Origin: Chengkuizengella axinellae
GTDB taxonomy: Bacteria > Bacillota > Bacilli > Paenibacillales > KCTC-33759
NCBI RefSeq assembly: GCF_030730905.1
Contig: NZ_JAVAMP010000001.1
Coordinates: 744,001-808,000 of the forward strand
Direction: 5' to 3'
DNA length: 64,000 bases
Made by a program: the position numbers and the translations under genes. The notes under the pieces were generated by a model. That model searched no databases. It worked only from the letters and a program-made list of their open reading frames with translations, and was not told the origin of the DNA. Positions within the stretch are counted from its first letter, which is position 1, and the number at the start of each line of letters is the position of its first letter. This document shows positions 43,751-53,541 of the stretch, one piece after another.

Positions 43751-43779
43751 AGAAATTCCGATTTCATAATACCAAAAAA

Positions 43780-44044
43780 GTCTTCACAGCAAGCACATTC
43801 TCCTTTACTTTTTTTTATAGGTTATATATTTTAGTGTTGTTGAACTAGTTAAAACTGTATTAATTTTACAAATTTGGAAACCACCTAAATCAGTGAAAGC
43901 AATGAAATCTTCTACTTGATTTAAAGTAGTACCACCAACAAAGGTTGGAGTTAGTATTCCTACTTCTTCCCCCACCAACTGCTCCAAAACACATTGCATT
44001 GGACAAACACAACAATCACACTTACTTTCATCAAAAACACCCAT
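43780..44044 (-). pseudogene. Family A protein, copy A5, frameshifted and truncated
   Basis: Starts MGVFDESKCDCCVCPMQCVL. A run of eight A's at about 43809-43816 shifts the frame: KYITYKKK-stop, whereas the other frame gives KSKGECACCED. Homology ends right after that motif at 43780, so the second half is missing. Confidence 0.75.
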
Positions 44045-44144
44045 GAAATCACGTCCTTTTAGTTTTATATATTGTATGAATTAAATTGTTTTATTGACTG
44101 GACGTGTGTACTGTATAATGGAATAACAAGCATTCAACCAAGGG

Positions 44145-44525
44145 TTGTTAAAATACAGTTGGAGTGATAATGGATTAAATTGGATACGAGAAATGTATGA
44201 CTTTATGTATGATCATAAACAGTATGACAGAATTGAAATTGAAATTACTTATTTTGATACGGCTTCAGTAGATGATCCGTATGGAGGAGAAGGCACAATT
44301 ATACTCCCCTCTGATATAGCTACTCCTGTTGCAACTATTAATTTTTGTGTTTTTTGTGTGAAAAACCCACCTTTCCTAATTTTCCTGTATAAGATGAAAA
44401 TCCACATGCCGGGATCAATAAGTATGAATTGGTATGTACTAGAACTTGCGGGAGCAACATTGACCTATCTTTGCAGCATCCAGAAGTCTGAAAGCCACAG
44501 TAATACCATTATAGATCAAAGTTAA
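44145..44525 (+). pseudogene. Family B protein, copy B2, scrambled remnant
   Basis: Pieces of the family are visible in different frames: SVDDPYGGEGTIILP, a degenerate NFCVFCVKNP (for VCVK), NPPFLIFLYKMKIHMPGS (frameshifted NFPNFPVVDE), and SRSLKA-like codons near the end. About a third is deleted. Not functional. Confidence 0.6.
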
Positions 44526-44576
44526 AAATATAATATATGTTTATAAAGTTAACAGAGATGCGTTCTATTTTTCCGT

Positions 44577-44640
44577 TCCAGCCCATAGATAAGAGTCCAA
44601 GCAATTTTATTAGATTGTTCATAAGATAAGAAGAGGATAA
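44577..44640 (+). promoter_or_regulatory. Conserved upstream block of family B (copy 3)
   Basis: CCAGCCCATAGATAAGAG, TCCAAGCAATTTTATTAG, ATTGTTCATAAGATAAG. Same block as at 31768. Confidence 0.55.
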
Positions 44641-44664
44641 TTTAATGAGTTGGGAGGTAATATT

Positions 44665-45117
44665 ATGGGATTGAATAAAGAAGTTTTTATTGTTGCTAAA
44701 AGTGTTTCGGTGGTTGATCCATATGATGATAGTGATCCAGATGTAATCCAACTCCCTGTTGATGGCAGCTTTGTAGATGTGCTTTCTGTTGATGTGTGCG
44801 TCAAAAACTCAAAGAGGACACAGGTATCGCTTGATTCATTCGCTCAAATTGCTATGACAGGTGGAGATGGGGCAGGTGGCGCTACACTTCTCTCTGTAAC
44901 ATATGAAATCTTACGCTCTAACACTATACTTGCAACAATCAATAATACAATGGATTATGCATCAGTAAATTTAGGGAGGCATACAAATTTTCCAAACTTT
45001 CCGGTAGTGGATGAAGAACCGAATGTTGGAATAAATACGTATATTCTCAGATGTTCAAGCGGCGGTGGTCCTAATGTAGCATCCCGAAGCTTAAAAGCAA
45101 TAGTAATAACATTGTAG
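44665..45117 (+). CDS. Family B protein, copy B3
   Basis: About 150 residues, intact: MGLNKEVFIVAKSVSVVDPY, VDVCVKNSKRTQVSLDSF, TYEILRSNTILATINNTMDY, HTNFPNFPVVDEEPNVG and SRSLKAIV. Start ATG 44665 behind GGGAGG, aligned with B1. Upstream block and downstream terminator as in B1. Confidence 0.7.
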   Translation: MGLNKEVFIVAKSVSVVDPYDDSDPDVIQLPVDGSFVDVLSVDVCVKNSKRTQVSLDSFAQIAMTGGDGAGGATLLSVTYEILRSNTILATINNTMDYASVNLGRHTNFPNFPVVDEEPNVGINTYILRCSSGGGPNVASRSLKAIVITL

Positions 45118-45164
45118 AACTAAAGTTTAAAAATATAATTATATAATGAAACAGTTAACAGAAA

Positions 45165-45190
45165 GGACGTAGAAATACGTTCTTTTTTTA
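45165..45190 (+). terminator. Terminator of B3
   Basis: GGACGTAgaaaTACGTTC followed by T7; homologous to 32399-32421. Confidence 0.65.
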
Positions 45191-45193
45191 CAT

Positions 45194-45262
45194 TCCAGCC
45201 CATAGATAAGAGTCCAAGCAATTTTATTAGATTGTTCATAAGATAAGAAGAGGATAATTTAA
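45194..45262 (+). repeat. Orphan copy of the family B upstream block
   Basis: Nearly identical over ~69 bp to 44577-44645, up to the ATG (AATGAACTGGGAG), but no family B gene follows. A duplicated promoter left behind by recombination. Confidence 0.65.
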
Positions 45263-45438
45263 TGAACTGGGAGAATGAGCAGAATGGAGTTTGTGAAATG
45301 TATTTTAAAACAGGATATATTACTTTTCAAGATTGCGGGATTGGCATAGGGATAATTAATAAAATCAGGATTTTATTTGAGGTTTTGAGATGGAGAAATT
45401 CTTCTGAAGAACAAAACCCAAAGAGGTGTTGGAAAACT

Positions 45439-45515
<77 letters not shown>

Positions 45516-45853
45516 TTAATAAGTTGTAGTATTTTAAAGGCCGTAATGAATAATATACACTATAATGAGTTCTCGGTCAAGTGTTTTAATGAAAAATAAA
45601 ACAAGTATTTTATGGGACGGAGGATAATTAAGTGGAAACAATTTTATGAGAAGACTCATAGTTTTAATTTTATAAAAAAGTCTATCCATTCCAATAATAT
45701 ACTTTAATTATTATATTTTAAGATTTTTTTAATTTTTAATGAATCATATAATTTCTATTCGTTTTTATAAATGGTAACTGAAGGGAGAGTAGTTGGTTTT
45801 AGATATTCAATAAAATGATCGTTTTAACAAAGAGGAAAATGGATGTCAGATGG
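45516..45853. other. AT-rich gap, no gene seen
   Basis: About 340 bp, strongly AT-rich, holding the upstream region of the minus-strand tRNA-fMet. No coding frame, repeat or RNA structure recognised. Confidence 0.5.
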
Positions 45854-45885
45854 TAAAAAGCTGGCATCAATAATGCCAGCTTATG
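45854..45885 (-). terminator. Terminator of the cold-shock gene
   Basis: AAGCTGGCATtattgATGCCAGCTT followed by T's on the minus strand. Confidence 0.85.
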
Positions 45886-45926
45886 ATTTACTAGTTAAAT
45901 AAACAGAGCTTAATATTTTGGATATA

Positions 45927-46127
45927 TTAGATTTTGTTTACGTTAACAGCTTGAGGACCACGGTTACCTGCTTCAACTTCAAAAGAAACCTCTTGACCTT
46001 CTTCTAAACTTTTGAAACCGTCACCTTGGATTGCTGAAAAATGTACAAATACATCTTCTCCGCCCTCAACTTCGATAAAACCGAAACCTTTGTCGTTATT
46101 AAACCATTTTACTTTACCGTTTTGCAT
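45927..46127 (-). CDS. Cold-shock protein (CspA/CspB family)
   Basis: 66 residues, OB fold; RNP1 KGFGFIE and RNP2 VFVHFSAI are present, which bind single-stranded RNA/DNA as an RNA chaperone. ATG 46127 lies behind AGGAGG. Sequence [17 protein letters not shown] is typical of Bacillales. A host housekeeping gene between spore-surface paralogues. Confidence 0.95.
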   Translation of the reverse strand: MQNGKVKWFNNDKGFGFIEVEGGEDVFVHFSAIQGDGFKSLEEGQEVSFEVEAGNRGPQAVNVNKI

Positions 46128-46538
46128 CAAATATTCCTCCTAGGAAGTATAGTATCAATTTTCCCATTTTGCTTTTTATAGATATTAAATAAAAAAACTG
46201 TAACCCAAAAGAAGATTTAATTCTACCATCTCCTTAAACGTTACAGCTCTGTTAAATTACTACTATAATAAATGCAAAATGGTTTAGATTAACTATAACA
46301 TTCATACTCTGTAAAAGCAATGAAATGGTCATAATTCAAAAAAATATAGGTCTTGCGATAACATAGAACTGACTTTGGTCGGGTCGGTGGCTTTTTTGTG
46401 TATTATTAGGCATTTGTGGAAGGATTAATTAATATCTAAGTTTATTAAGAAAAATATACCAGAGGATCTTTTGGATATTACAGGTGTTGTATATGTAATC
46501 AATTAGCTTGAATACAATATAAAAAAACTAATAGGGAA
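46128..46538. other. Intergenic region, one terminator-like stem
   Basis: 410 bp. Upstream part is the cold-shock 5' leader. Around 46365-46400 ACTGACTTTGGTCGGGTCGGTGGCTTTTTT resembles (in parts) the terminators after family C genes. A short open stretch IPEDLLDITGVVYVIN before 46505 has no start. Otherwise nothing recognised. Confidence 0.35.
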
Positions 46539-47081
46539 GTGATTTCATGTTGTGTATGTCCGATGCAATGTATTTTGCAGCAGTTGGTTAATTTGGATGA
46601 AGGTGATATAGGTGTTGTTACTCAGACATTTGGAATTGATGATTTAATTATTAACCAAGTAAAAGATTTCATGGCTTCTACAAATATAGGTAATATTCCA
46701 GTTTGTCAAATTACTCTAGTCTCAACCTTTGATCCAACAATTATTGTAGATATCAACAAACGCATAAAGAAAAGTAAGGGAGAATGCGCTTGTTGTGAAG
46801 ACCCCATAACAAACGTAGCAAAGTCTATGATTGGCAATCTAGTTGATATTGATTTTATTTCTCCTACTGATTTTGGTACTTTTACCGATGAGATAATTGA
46901 TGTTGGTGAAGGTATTATTGTAGGCAGAAATTTAGGAGATCCTAATGAAATTGACTTTTTTTCCTCATGTTCAATAACTAGAATTGCTCCAGCGAACGAA
47001 CAAATTAACGATCAACCTAGATTTTCAAATTTCCGAGAACTCAAAAGAAGCATTCCCCCACTATCTACCAAAGGCAGTTAA
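46539..47081 (+). CDS. Family A protein, copy A6, N-terminus deleted
   Basis: 180 residues from GTG 46539. In other copies the leader GTGATTTC is followed by ATGGGTGTATTTGATGA. Here ~33 bp are deleted, so the leader GTG itself is fused in frame to SCCVCPMQCILQQLV. The rest is full (VKDFMASTNIGNIPVCQIT, KGECACCEDPITNVAKSM, FFSSCSITRI), with a C-terminal extension of ~20 residues. Translation would depend on that GTG behind weak GGGAA, so expression is doubtful. Confidence 0.55.
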   Translation: MISCCVCPMQCILQQLVNLDEGDIGVVTQTFGIDDLIINQVKDFMASTNIGNIPVCQITLVSTFDPTIIVDINKRIKKSKGECACCEDPITNVAKSMIGNLVDIDFISPTDFGTFTDEIIDVGEGIIVGRNLGDPNEIDFFSSCSITRIAPANEQINDQPRFSNFRELKRSIPPLSTKGS

Positions 47082-47091
47082 GAATATAAAT

Positions 47092-47152
47092 CCCCATAGA
47101 TAAGAGTGCAAGCAATTACATTAGATTACTCATAAGATAAGAAGAGGATAAT
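47092..47152 (+). promoter_or_regulatory. Conserved upstream block of family B (copy 4)
   Basis: CCCATAGATAAGAGTGCAAG, CAATTACATTAGATTACTCATAAGATAAG (in parts). Fourth occurrence of the block. Confidence 0.5.
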
Positions 47153-47174
47153 CTATAGGTAGGGGGGCAAGATT

Positions 47175-47638
47175 ATGGATTTAAAACAACTACCATTTGT
47201 AGTTAATGATTCAGTCTCAGTATTGGACCCATATGGAGGAGAAGGGGCGATAATAGTAATTCAAAATGGTATGGCTATAACTACACCGTTTCCTATAATA
47301 TCCAGCACTGTGTGTGTCAAACAATCACAGAAAACAAAGGTATCACTTGATTTTTTATCTCAAGTTGCTATTGAAGCTATGGGTTCATCTATGAGTTTTG
47401 GATTATATTTCAGCTCCAGCGTAATGGTATTCCTATTAGTACAATTAATGATGCAATGGATTATGTACCTACTACTACAGGAAGACATACAAACTTTACA
47501 AACTTTCCTTTAGTTGATGATGATCCAGATAATGGTATCAACAAGTATGAACTCATACTTAATGGTCTTTCTATTTCAGGAAATATTATTGGTTTGTATA
47601 TTGGCTCCCGAAGCCTAAAAGCCAAAGTGATAACATAA
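47175..47638 (+). pseudogene. Family B protein, copy B4, frameshifted
   Basis: First frame: MDLKQLPFVVNDSVSVLDPYGG, STVCVKQSQKTKVSLDFL up to SFGLYF (~47415). Then the family sequence continues in another frame: LQRNGIPISTINDAMDYVP, RHTNFTNFPLVDDDPDNG, IGSRSLKAKVIT to 47638. A one-base change near 47405-47420 separates them. Confidence 0.75.
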
Positions 47639-47691
47639 TAGAACTAATTTTATACGTCCTTATCATTTTTATTAATGTATTCAAAAAGAAT

Positions 47692-47757
47692 TATCCGCTA
47701 ATACCACTGTTAGTATGTAAGTTATATTTGTATAATGAAGGTAAGGACACAGTCACT
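47692..47757 (+). repeat. Repeated intergenic block (copy 2)
   Basis: Same block as 41627-41694, including GTTATATTTGTATAATGAAGG. Confidence 0.5.
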
Positions 47758-47866
47758 TAAGATTTGTTGAAGAAACCCATATTAAAAGCTTCTTCCGTGA
47801 AATAGAAGAAGCTTTATTTTTACTTATCTCCCCACTAGCTTTATGTAGCTGATGAGGAAAATAGAT

Positions 47867-48313
47867 TTATAAAGGAGAGATTCTTATTATTGATGGTGTG
47901 GATATATAGAACAAATTATTTAAATTCACAATACCTTTACCTACATCAAAAACAGGTCCAGTTAGAGTAAAACCTACTGGTGGAAGTGTTGTAACTGCAA
48001 TATTTTTCCCTTTAAAGGTATTTAATAAATTAGTTGTTGAGTCTTCACAACAAGCACATTCCCCTTTACTTTTACGAATTGGTTTCAATTTAAGTTGCTT
48101 AGTAGGTTCTAGGCGCATAAATGTAATTTGACATATTGGAATTCTTCCTTCTGATGTAATTACAATAAAGTCTGTAACGTCATCTATTGTTACGTTAATT
48201 AAGATATTGGTAAAAGTGCCTAAAGAAGATAACGTCTCCCCAATCAACTGCTTCAAAACACATTGCATCGGACAGACGCTACAGTCACATTTGGATTTAT
48301 TAAAAACACCCAT
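47867..48313 (-). CDS. Family A protein, copy A7
   Basis: 148 residues, intact: MGVFNKSKCDCSVCPMQCVL (one Cys of the CC pair is Ser), VTDFIVITSEGRIPICQIT, then KGECACCEDSTTNLLNTFKGK, FDVGKGIVNL and a shortened end without the final STC. Leader AAAGGACGTGATTTC as in the others. Confidence 0.7.
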   Translation of the reverse strand: MGVFNKSKCDCSVCPMQCVLKQLIGETLSSLGTFTNILINVTIDDVTDFIVITSEGRIPICQITFMRLEPTKQLKLKPIRKSKGECACCEDSTTNLLNTFKGKNIAVTTLPPVGFTLTGPVFDVGKGIVNLNNLFYISTPSIIRISPL

Positions 48314-48410
48314 GAAATCACGTCCTTTAGCGGTTTATTAATAGTATATTCACGCTAATGTTGCTATGATTGGACGTGTAACTATTTTCAAACTAACAGA
48401 AGAATCAAAC

Positions 48411-48612
48411 ATGAAGTCAGAAGCAAGCCGAATGATGCTGTCTTAACTCATGAACCATTTCCAAAAAGATCGCAATAGAAATACTAAACCAGAGTTGAAG
48501 TCAACATCATATCCAAGCAGTTGTCACAATTCAAGATAATGAAACAAACAGAGATTACAATTGATAAATTTATGAGTGGATTAAGTTTAATAATGTAGTG
48601 GGGGTTTCGTGA
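48411..48612 (+). pseudogene. YolD remnant (third copy of the SOS module)
   Basis: In one frame: SEASRMMLS-stop, LMNHFQKDRNRNTKPEL, later a frame change, and finally the nucleotides GAGTGGATTAAGTTTAATAA and GTGGGGGTTTCGTGA, matching the end of yolD at 38423. Heavily decayed, without SOS box or winged-helix gene. Confidence 0.65.
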
Positions 48613-48725
48613 AGTTAATGAGGATAAACACAGAATTGAATCTACGATATTATCTCTCCTTTGTTAAGGTGGGGATTTTTGAGGTACGAATATTATATTT
48701 AGGACTCTCTACTGGGTTATGGAAA

Positions 48726-49103
48726 TTAGAAGTATGCATAGGGGGAAAATTTGATGAGATATTTGTTCATATTAATAAACGGAATAAACCTATCTGTCAC
48801 AGAAACATAATAAACGGTAAAAATTATAATAGGGATCATTACTATTTTAAGAGTATGGTATAATTTTCTTTTTTTAATAAAAAGTAACACAGAAAGTATA
48901 ACTAATGACATTGCTAAAAAGAAACTTAATATTAAACTTATCCAGAACATATATATTGTGGCTTGAACACTTGCAAATGTTTTATAAGTTATTGAGAGTT
49001 CAAAAGCTATCGAATCCAATATAAAATATATTGAAATCCAGAAAGTAAAGAAATATATAGCTGAGAAACCAATACATAGTAATATTTCTAATAATTTTTT
49101 CAT
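48726..49103 (-). CDS. Small integral membrane protein
   Basis: 125 residues with three or four hydrophobic helices (~5-30, ~45-75, ~85-103). RBS TTAGGAG before ATG 49103. No family recognised. It overlaps an unlikely antisense frame. Confidence 0.55.
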   Translation of the reverse strand: MKKLLEILLCIGFSAIYFFTFWISIYFILDSIAFELSITYKTFASVQATIYMFWISLILSFFLAMSLVILSVLLFIKKRKLYHTLKIVMIPIIIFTVYYVSVTDRFIPFINMNKYLIKFSPYAYF

Positions 49104-49274
49104 TATAAACTCCTAAGTAATTATTAATGTACAGAAAACTATTATAACGGATTTAAAACACCAATACTAGGAAGTTTAATGGAATCACTCTAGATATATT
49201 GATATGAGAAACAGGTTAGATATTATTTAAAAGTGGTCAAGAATATGCACCAGAAAAGATAGAGGAGTGGTTCT

Positions 49275-49610
49275 TTAAATTAGACGAGGATTTGAAAACC
49301 TTAGTTCGTTAAATTGTTGTCTTTTGCTCAAAAACATTTGATTTATTACACCAGTTGGAGTATATAGTGTATTTTCAAAATTAACAATCCCTTCACCAAC
49401 ATCGAAAATAATTGCATTAATTGTTGAAACCGGAGGTATAACCACGGTTACTTGTTTCTGCTTGAAGAGATTTAATAAATTTGTCATCGGGTCTTCACAG
49501 CAAGCACATAGTCCTGTACTATTCCTAACTTGTTTTAGTTTAATGTTTATTAATTGTTCTAAAACACACTTCATCGAGTTTACACAACAATCACATTTTG
49601 TTTAATCCAT
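49275..49610 (-). pseudogene. Family A protein, copy A8, deleted remnant
   Basis: The frame starts ATG GAT TAA (stop at codon 3), then TKCDCCVNSMKCVLEQL. The middle ~60 residues are deleted, joining directly to LKQVRNSTGLCACCEDPMTNLLN and FDVGEGIVNF. No conserved leader. Confidence 0.7.
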
Positions 49611-49775
49611 ATTTTTGAATAGTCAATTAGAACAATTACAGAATCATTAAAGAAACCTGTAAACATGCCCTTTTTTAGTTTTTTTGTATTCAATTTAAAG
49701 GTTTTTGATTGAGTTTATTACTGTACAACTAAAAATGTTGTTAATGTTACTATTAGCTCTACCATTTAAGATAGT

Positions 49776-50270
49776 TCATTGAGGGGTGACCCTTGTTATT
49801 GCACATGTTGAAAAAATTTCTAAGCAAGTTTTTTCTGGAATGGACAAATCGAGTCCAACTACAACTCCTTCACCAACACCTATAATTTCGTCTGTGTTTG
49901 ATCCATTAGTACCAATGAATTCAATTTCTAAAGTATTGCCAATTTCAAGATTTAGAAGGTTAGTTATGGGATCTTCACAGCAAGTACACTCTCCTTTATT
50001 ATTTTTAATAGGTTTTAAAGCTGATAATACGTTTTTAATTACCGAATCTTCAGCTTCGAATATAAATACTTCTGTAATTTGACATACTGGAATTTCTCCT
50101 ATTTCAGAAGTTGACACAATAAAATCTTTAACGTTTGTAATAAGCACATTATTAACAAGTCGGCTAGTAGTAGTTTGAATGTTTATAAGGTCTACTCCAA
50201 CTAGCTGTTTCAAAACACACTGCATCGGACCTATACAGCACTCGCAAATTGATTTATCAAAAGCACCCAT
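49776..50270 (-). CDS. Family A protein, copy A9
   Basis: 164 residues from ATG 50270 (MGAFDKSICECCIGPMQCVL; the third Cys is Gly). VKDFIVSTSEIGEIPVCQIT, KGECTCCEDPITNLLNLEIGN, VGEGVVVGLD and FSTCAITRV follow. Leader GGAAGGGACTTG differs slightly. Rightmost copy of the array. Confidence 0.72.
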   Translation of the reverse strand: MGAFDKSICECCIGPMQCVLKQLVGVDLINIQTTTSRLVNNVLITNVKDFIVSTSEIGEIPVCQITEVFIFEAEDSVIKNVLSALKPIKNNKGECTCCEDPITNLLNLEIGNTLEIEFIGTNGSNTDEIIGVGEGVVVGLDLSIPEKTCLEIFSTCAITRVTPQ

Positions 50271-50529
50271 AGTTATCAAGTCCCTTCCATTTTATTTTTC
50301 TTATATTGTATGGGGGTTGCAGATATTTTGACTGGACTTGTGTACCACATTTCAATAAAAATCCGCTAATGTGATAGGATTAAAAGAAAATATATTCATA
50401 CAATGAAGGTGAAGGGACAGTCATATTTATGCACTAATAAAGAAACTCAAGCAAAAAAAGCTTCTTCTATAATGAAGTGCACCTCAGAATAGAGAAGCTT
50501 ACTGAAAGTAAAATTTTTTTTATAGGAAA

Positions 50530-51195
50530 TTATATTTTTTGTAAATGTAATTGATTAACTATGTACGATACTAAAGTTTCCAAAGGATTGATAATAAACT
50601 TTGATGATTCTTGCTCAACTTGTTTAGCGGCTTCGACCATGGATAATTGTGCTACTGAAATCATTTTATCTTCAGATATTTTTTCTTTTAAACTTTTTGA
50701 AACTTCTTGATTATACTCTTCTTTTAAACCTTGCATAATCAATTCAAAGCTATTTTTAATTACTACAACTTCAGTATCTATAACTTTATGTTTTTTTTTG
50801 GCATATTGTTTGAGTCGTTCCATTGTACCTTCTACAGTTGCAGGATTTGAAAAAAAGATGGTTTGAGGTTTCTCAGTTCTACATATGTATTCAAAATAGG
50901 GTTCATCAATTTTAATGATAGGAACAGAAGTTGAAAGTTGGTCTTCCTGAAGAATAGCAATATAATTCGTGCATGTAATTAGAATGGCATCGACTTTACA
51001 TTGAGCGATCCATTCAATTTGGTCCTTAACTTTTGTTTGAGCGTCTGAATTTTGGAAATTATGATCTGATGTAACACGATTCATTAGTCCAGGGTCAACA
51101 AAATGCAATAACTCAACATCATATTCAGAGAGTGCGTTTTCTATATATTGTACATTTGAATAATGAGCATGAAGGCATCCTATTCTTTTTTTCAT
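50530..51195 (-). CDS. Aspartate/glutamate racemase-superfamily protein
   Basis: About 221 residues with the ILITCTNYIA motif (~77-86), whose Cys is one of the two catalytic cysteines in the superfamily. An early MKKRIGCLHAHYSN takes the place of the usual N-terminal one. The second cysteine expected near ~180 is not obvious, so racemase activity is doubtful. ATG 51195 behind AGGAG. Lone gene. Confidence 0.65.
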   Translation of the reverse strand: MKKRIGCLHAHYSNVQYIENALSEYDVELLHFVDPGLMNRVTSDHNFQNSDAQTKVKDQIEWIAQCKVDAILITCTNYIAILQEDQLSTSVPIIKIDEPYFEYICRTEKPQTIFFSNPATVEGTMERLKQYAKKKHKVIDTEVVVIKNSFELIMQGLKEEYNQEVSKSLKEKISEDKMISVAQLSMVEAAKQVEQESSKFIINPLETLVSYIVNQLHLQKI

Positions 51196-51309
51196 ATTTA
51201 TCACTCCTAAAAGGTTTTGATAATTTTAACAGTATACAATATGATTGTCCATATAATTCATCAACCTCTTAATACAAGCATATAAATCTAGTATTGGAGG
51301 TGCATGGAG

Positions 51310-51798
51310 ATGAAAAATCAATCAGGTGCTTTTATTAGTGGTAATTTTAGGTACAGTCTATTTAGAGTTTGGGATGATTCGAAAAAAAAAGTTGGTTTCT
51401 TAATGTTGAATCCAAGTAAAGCAGATGAGGTAGAAGATGACAATACGATAAGAAAATGTGTTCATTTTGCAAAGAGTTGGGGGTATGGATCACTTGAGGT
51501 TATTAATTTATTTGCATATAGAGCTACCTATCCCACAGAGTTAAAATCTGTCGAAGATCCGGTAGGATCATTAAACGACATTTATATTAAAAAAGTAGTT
51601 GATAGATGTGATCAGGTCATATTAGCTTGGGGGAATCGAGGTAGCTATTTAAAAAGAAATGAAGAAGTATTAAAAATGATTGATCCAGATAAATTATATG
51701 TTCTGGAAATGTCTTTAGAAGGACACCCTAAACATCCGTTATTTTTAAGTTCAACTTTAAAACCGAAGCCGTATAAACAAAAAGTAGATAAATTTTGA
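51310..51798 (+). CDS. DUF1643 protein
   Basis: 162 residues matching DUF1643: FMLNPSKADEVEDDNTIRKC (in parts), LEVINLFAYRATYP, VILAWGNRGSYL and GHPKHPLFL near the end. Function unknown, frequently on mobile DNA. ATG 51310 is 9 nt after GGAGG; ATG 51304 is too close. Confidence 0.85.
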   Translation: MKNQSGAFISGNFRYSLFRVWDDSKKKVGFLMLNPSKADEVEDDNTIRKCVHFAKSWGYGSLEVINLFAYRATYPTELKSVEDPVGSLNDIYIKKVVDRCDQVILAWGNRGSYLKRNEEVLKMIDPDKLYVLEMSLEGHPKHPLFLSSTLKPKPYKQKVDKF

Positions 51799-51902
51799 CA
51801 TGATTAATCTCCACTAATTGTTCTAAAACACTTGAGAAATTTGTGTTTGTCCCCCAATATATCTTAATTTAGAGCCTTTTAGGATTTCAAGATTTCAACA
51901 AT

Positions 51903-51949
51903 AAAAAACCACTGACTTTATGCAGTATTTCTATAAAGTCAGTGGTTTT
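51903..51949. terminator. Bidirectional terminator
   Basis: AAAACCACTGACTTTAT...ATAAAGTCAGTGGTTTT; similar CACTGACTT stems follow the family C genes. Confidence 0.85.
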
Positions 51950-52034
51950 GATATTTTTATAACATGATAAGTTTACAGATTCAATGTTTCAACAAAACAA
52001 CGCTACACCCCTCATAGGACTATTTTCCCATCCT

Positions 52035-52679
52035 CTAGGTGTTTTGATTGTTCCAATCTGCCAAGAACTTTTCAATCCCTTGATCTGTCAAAGGATGATT
52101 ACATAATTGCATGATGACTTTATACGGAACGGTTGCAATATGCGCCCCATTTAATGCTGCTTCAGTAATATGAAGTGGATGGCGAATAGAAGCGGCAATA
52201 ATTTCTGTATCAAGATCATGCACATTAAATATTTCAGAAATCGTTGAAATTAATTCAATTCCATCATGCCCTATATCATCTAAACGTCCTAAGAAAGGGG
52301 ACACATATGTAGCTCCAGCTCTTGCAGCAAGCAAGGCTTGGTTTGCATTAAAGATGAGAGTTACATTTGTTTTGATTCCTTCATCATCAAAAGCTTTAAC
52401 TGCTTTTAGACCTTCTATTGTCATTGGGACTTTAATCGTAATATTTGGAGCAATTTTAGCAAGTTCTTTTCCTTCTTCAATCATCTCTGGTGCGTTTGTT
52501 GCAATGACCTCTGCACTAACTGACCCAGATACTATCGAGGTGATTTCTCTCAAACGATCATGAAAAGAAACATTTTCCTTTGCAACTAAACTTGGATTGG
52601 TCGTAACGCCAGATAAAATTCCTACTGAATGAGCTTCTCTAATTTCTTCAATGTTTGCAGTATCAATAAAAAATTTCAT
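52035..52679 (-). CDS. Transaldolase / fructose-6-phosphate aldolase-like protein
   Basis: 214 residues, the short decameric transaldolase type. Schiff-base lysine K83 in TIKVPMT; also [11 protein letters not shown] at the start, GVTTNPSL, and TNVTLIFN. Works in the non-oxidative pentose phosphate route or as an aldolase; the two cannot be separated by eye. ATG 52679 behind GAGGAGG. Host gene. Confidence 0.92.
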   Translation of the reverse strand: MKFFIDTANIEEIREAHSVGILSGVTTNPSLVAKENVSFHDRLREITSIVSGSVSAEVIATNAPEMIEEGKELAKIAPNITIKVPMTIEGLKAVKAFDDEGIKTNVTLIFNANQALLAARAGATYVSPFLGRLDDIGHDGIELISTISEIFNVHDLDTEIIAASIRHPLHITEAALNGAHIATVPYKVIMQLCNHPLTDQGIEKFLADWNNQNT

Positions 52680-52906
52680 ATTCATTCCTCCTCGTAATTT
52701 AGGTAAATGCATGTAAATTCTACGACTTCACTGTCAATTATTTGAAGAGTTTACCTCCTCAATTATATCAAATAAGAAATATTTTACAATGAAACTTACC
52801 TAATTTTGATTTTAGATCGAAAAGGAGGAAATATAATTTATTTAATGCATCAATATACCATTTGAACTATAATAAGGTAGGAAAACATTCTCATTAGGAG
52901 AATGAT

Positions 52907-53541
52907 ATGACTATCTTGAAAGACTCCAATAAACTTGAATGGATTAAACGAAGAAATTTTGCATTTAGATTGAATGTATTTTTCTTTTCTGTATTTGTTA
53001 TAATTTCAATTTTAATTAGTAGACTTGCTTTTCTGCAATAGCCGGGTTAGATCTTTGGGATTCATATATGAAAAAATTTGGTTTAGGAGTAGTTACAGGG
53101 AGCAGCTTGCCAAATGAATATAGTGGGACGATTAATTATTATAATCTAGAATCTACAGGAAGTATTTTGTCTTCGCTAGTTTTTTCATCTTGGGGACAGG
53201 AAGGGAATTATACAACACTACAGTTAGCACAATATGCTGTAATGCTTGCAAACAAAGGGAAACGGCTACAACCGCAATTTGTTGATAAGATAACTACTTT
53301 TGATGGTAAAACGATAGAGAAGTTTGAACCAAATATATTAAATGAAGTAGAATTTCCTGATCAGTATTTGGATCTAGTCCACAGTGCAATGACGGAAGTA
53401 AAAAAATCAGGTTTTGATGGTTTCCCTTATGAAGTGGCTGTTGAAACAGGTACATCTGAATCAGATATAGCAAGGCAAAAAGTCAATAACGATTTATTTA
53501 TAGCATTTGCTCCTGGGAGAATAGCAGCTGATTCCTGTTAA
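52907..53541 (+). pseudogene. Penicillin-binding protein (class B, PBP2-like), internal deletion
   Basis: ATG 52907 (RBS TTAGGAG) starts a typical cytoplasmic tail and membrane anchor (EWIKRRNFAFRLNVFFF...LISRLAFLQ), ended by TAG at about 53040. The downstream part is the transpeptidase C-terminal half (YMKKFGLGVVTG, TTLQLAQYAVMLANKGKR). The K-T-G-T motif reads ETGTSE, and the S-x-x-K active site and dimerisation domain are missing. About two thirds of a ~650-residue protein is lost. Confidence 0.8.

Noticed and set aside
48609-48863. Plus-strand 84-residue frame
   Set aside because: Starts at the end of the yolD relic and overlaps the better-supported membrane protein on the minus strand.
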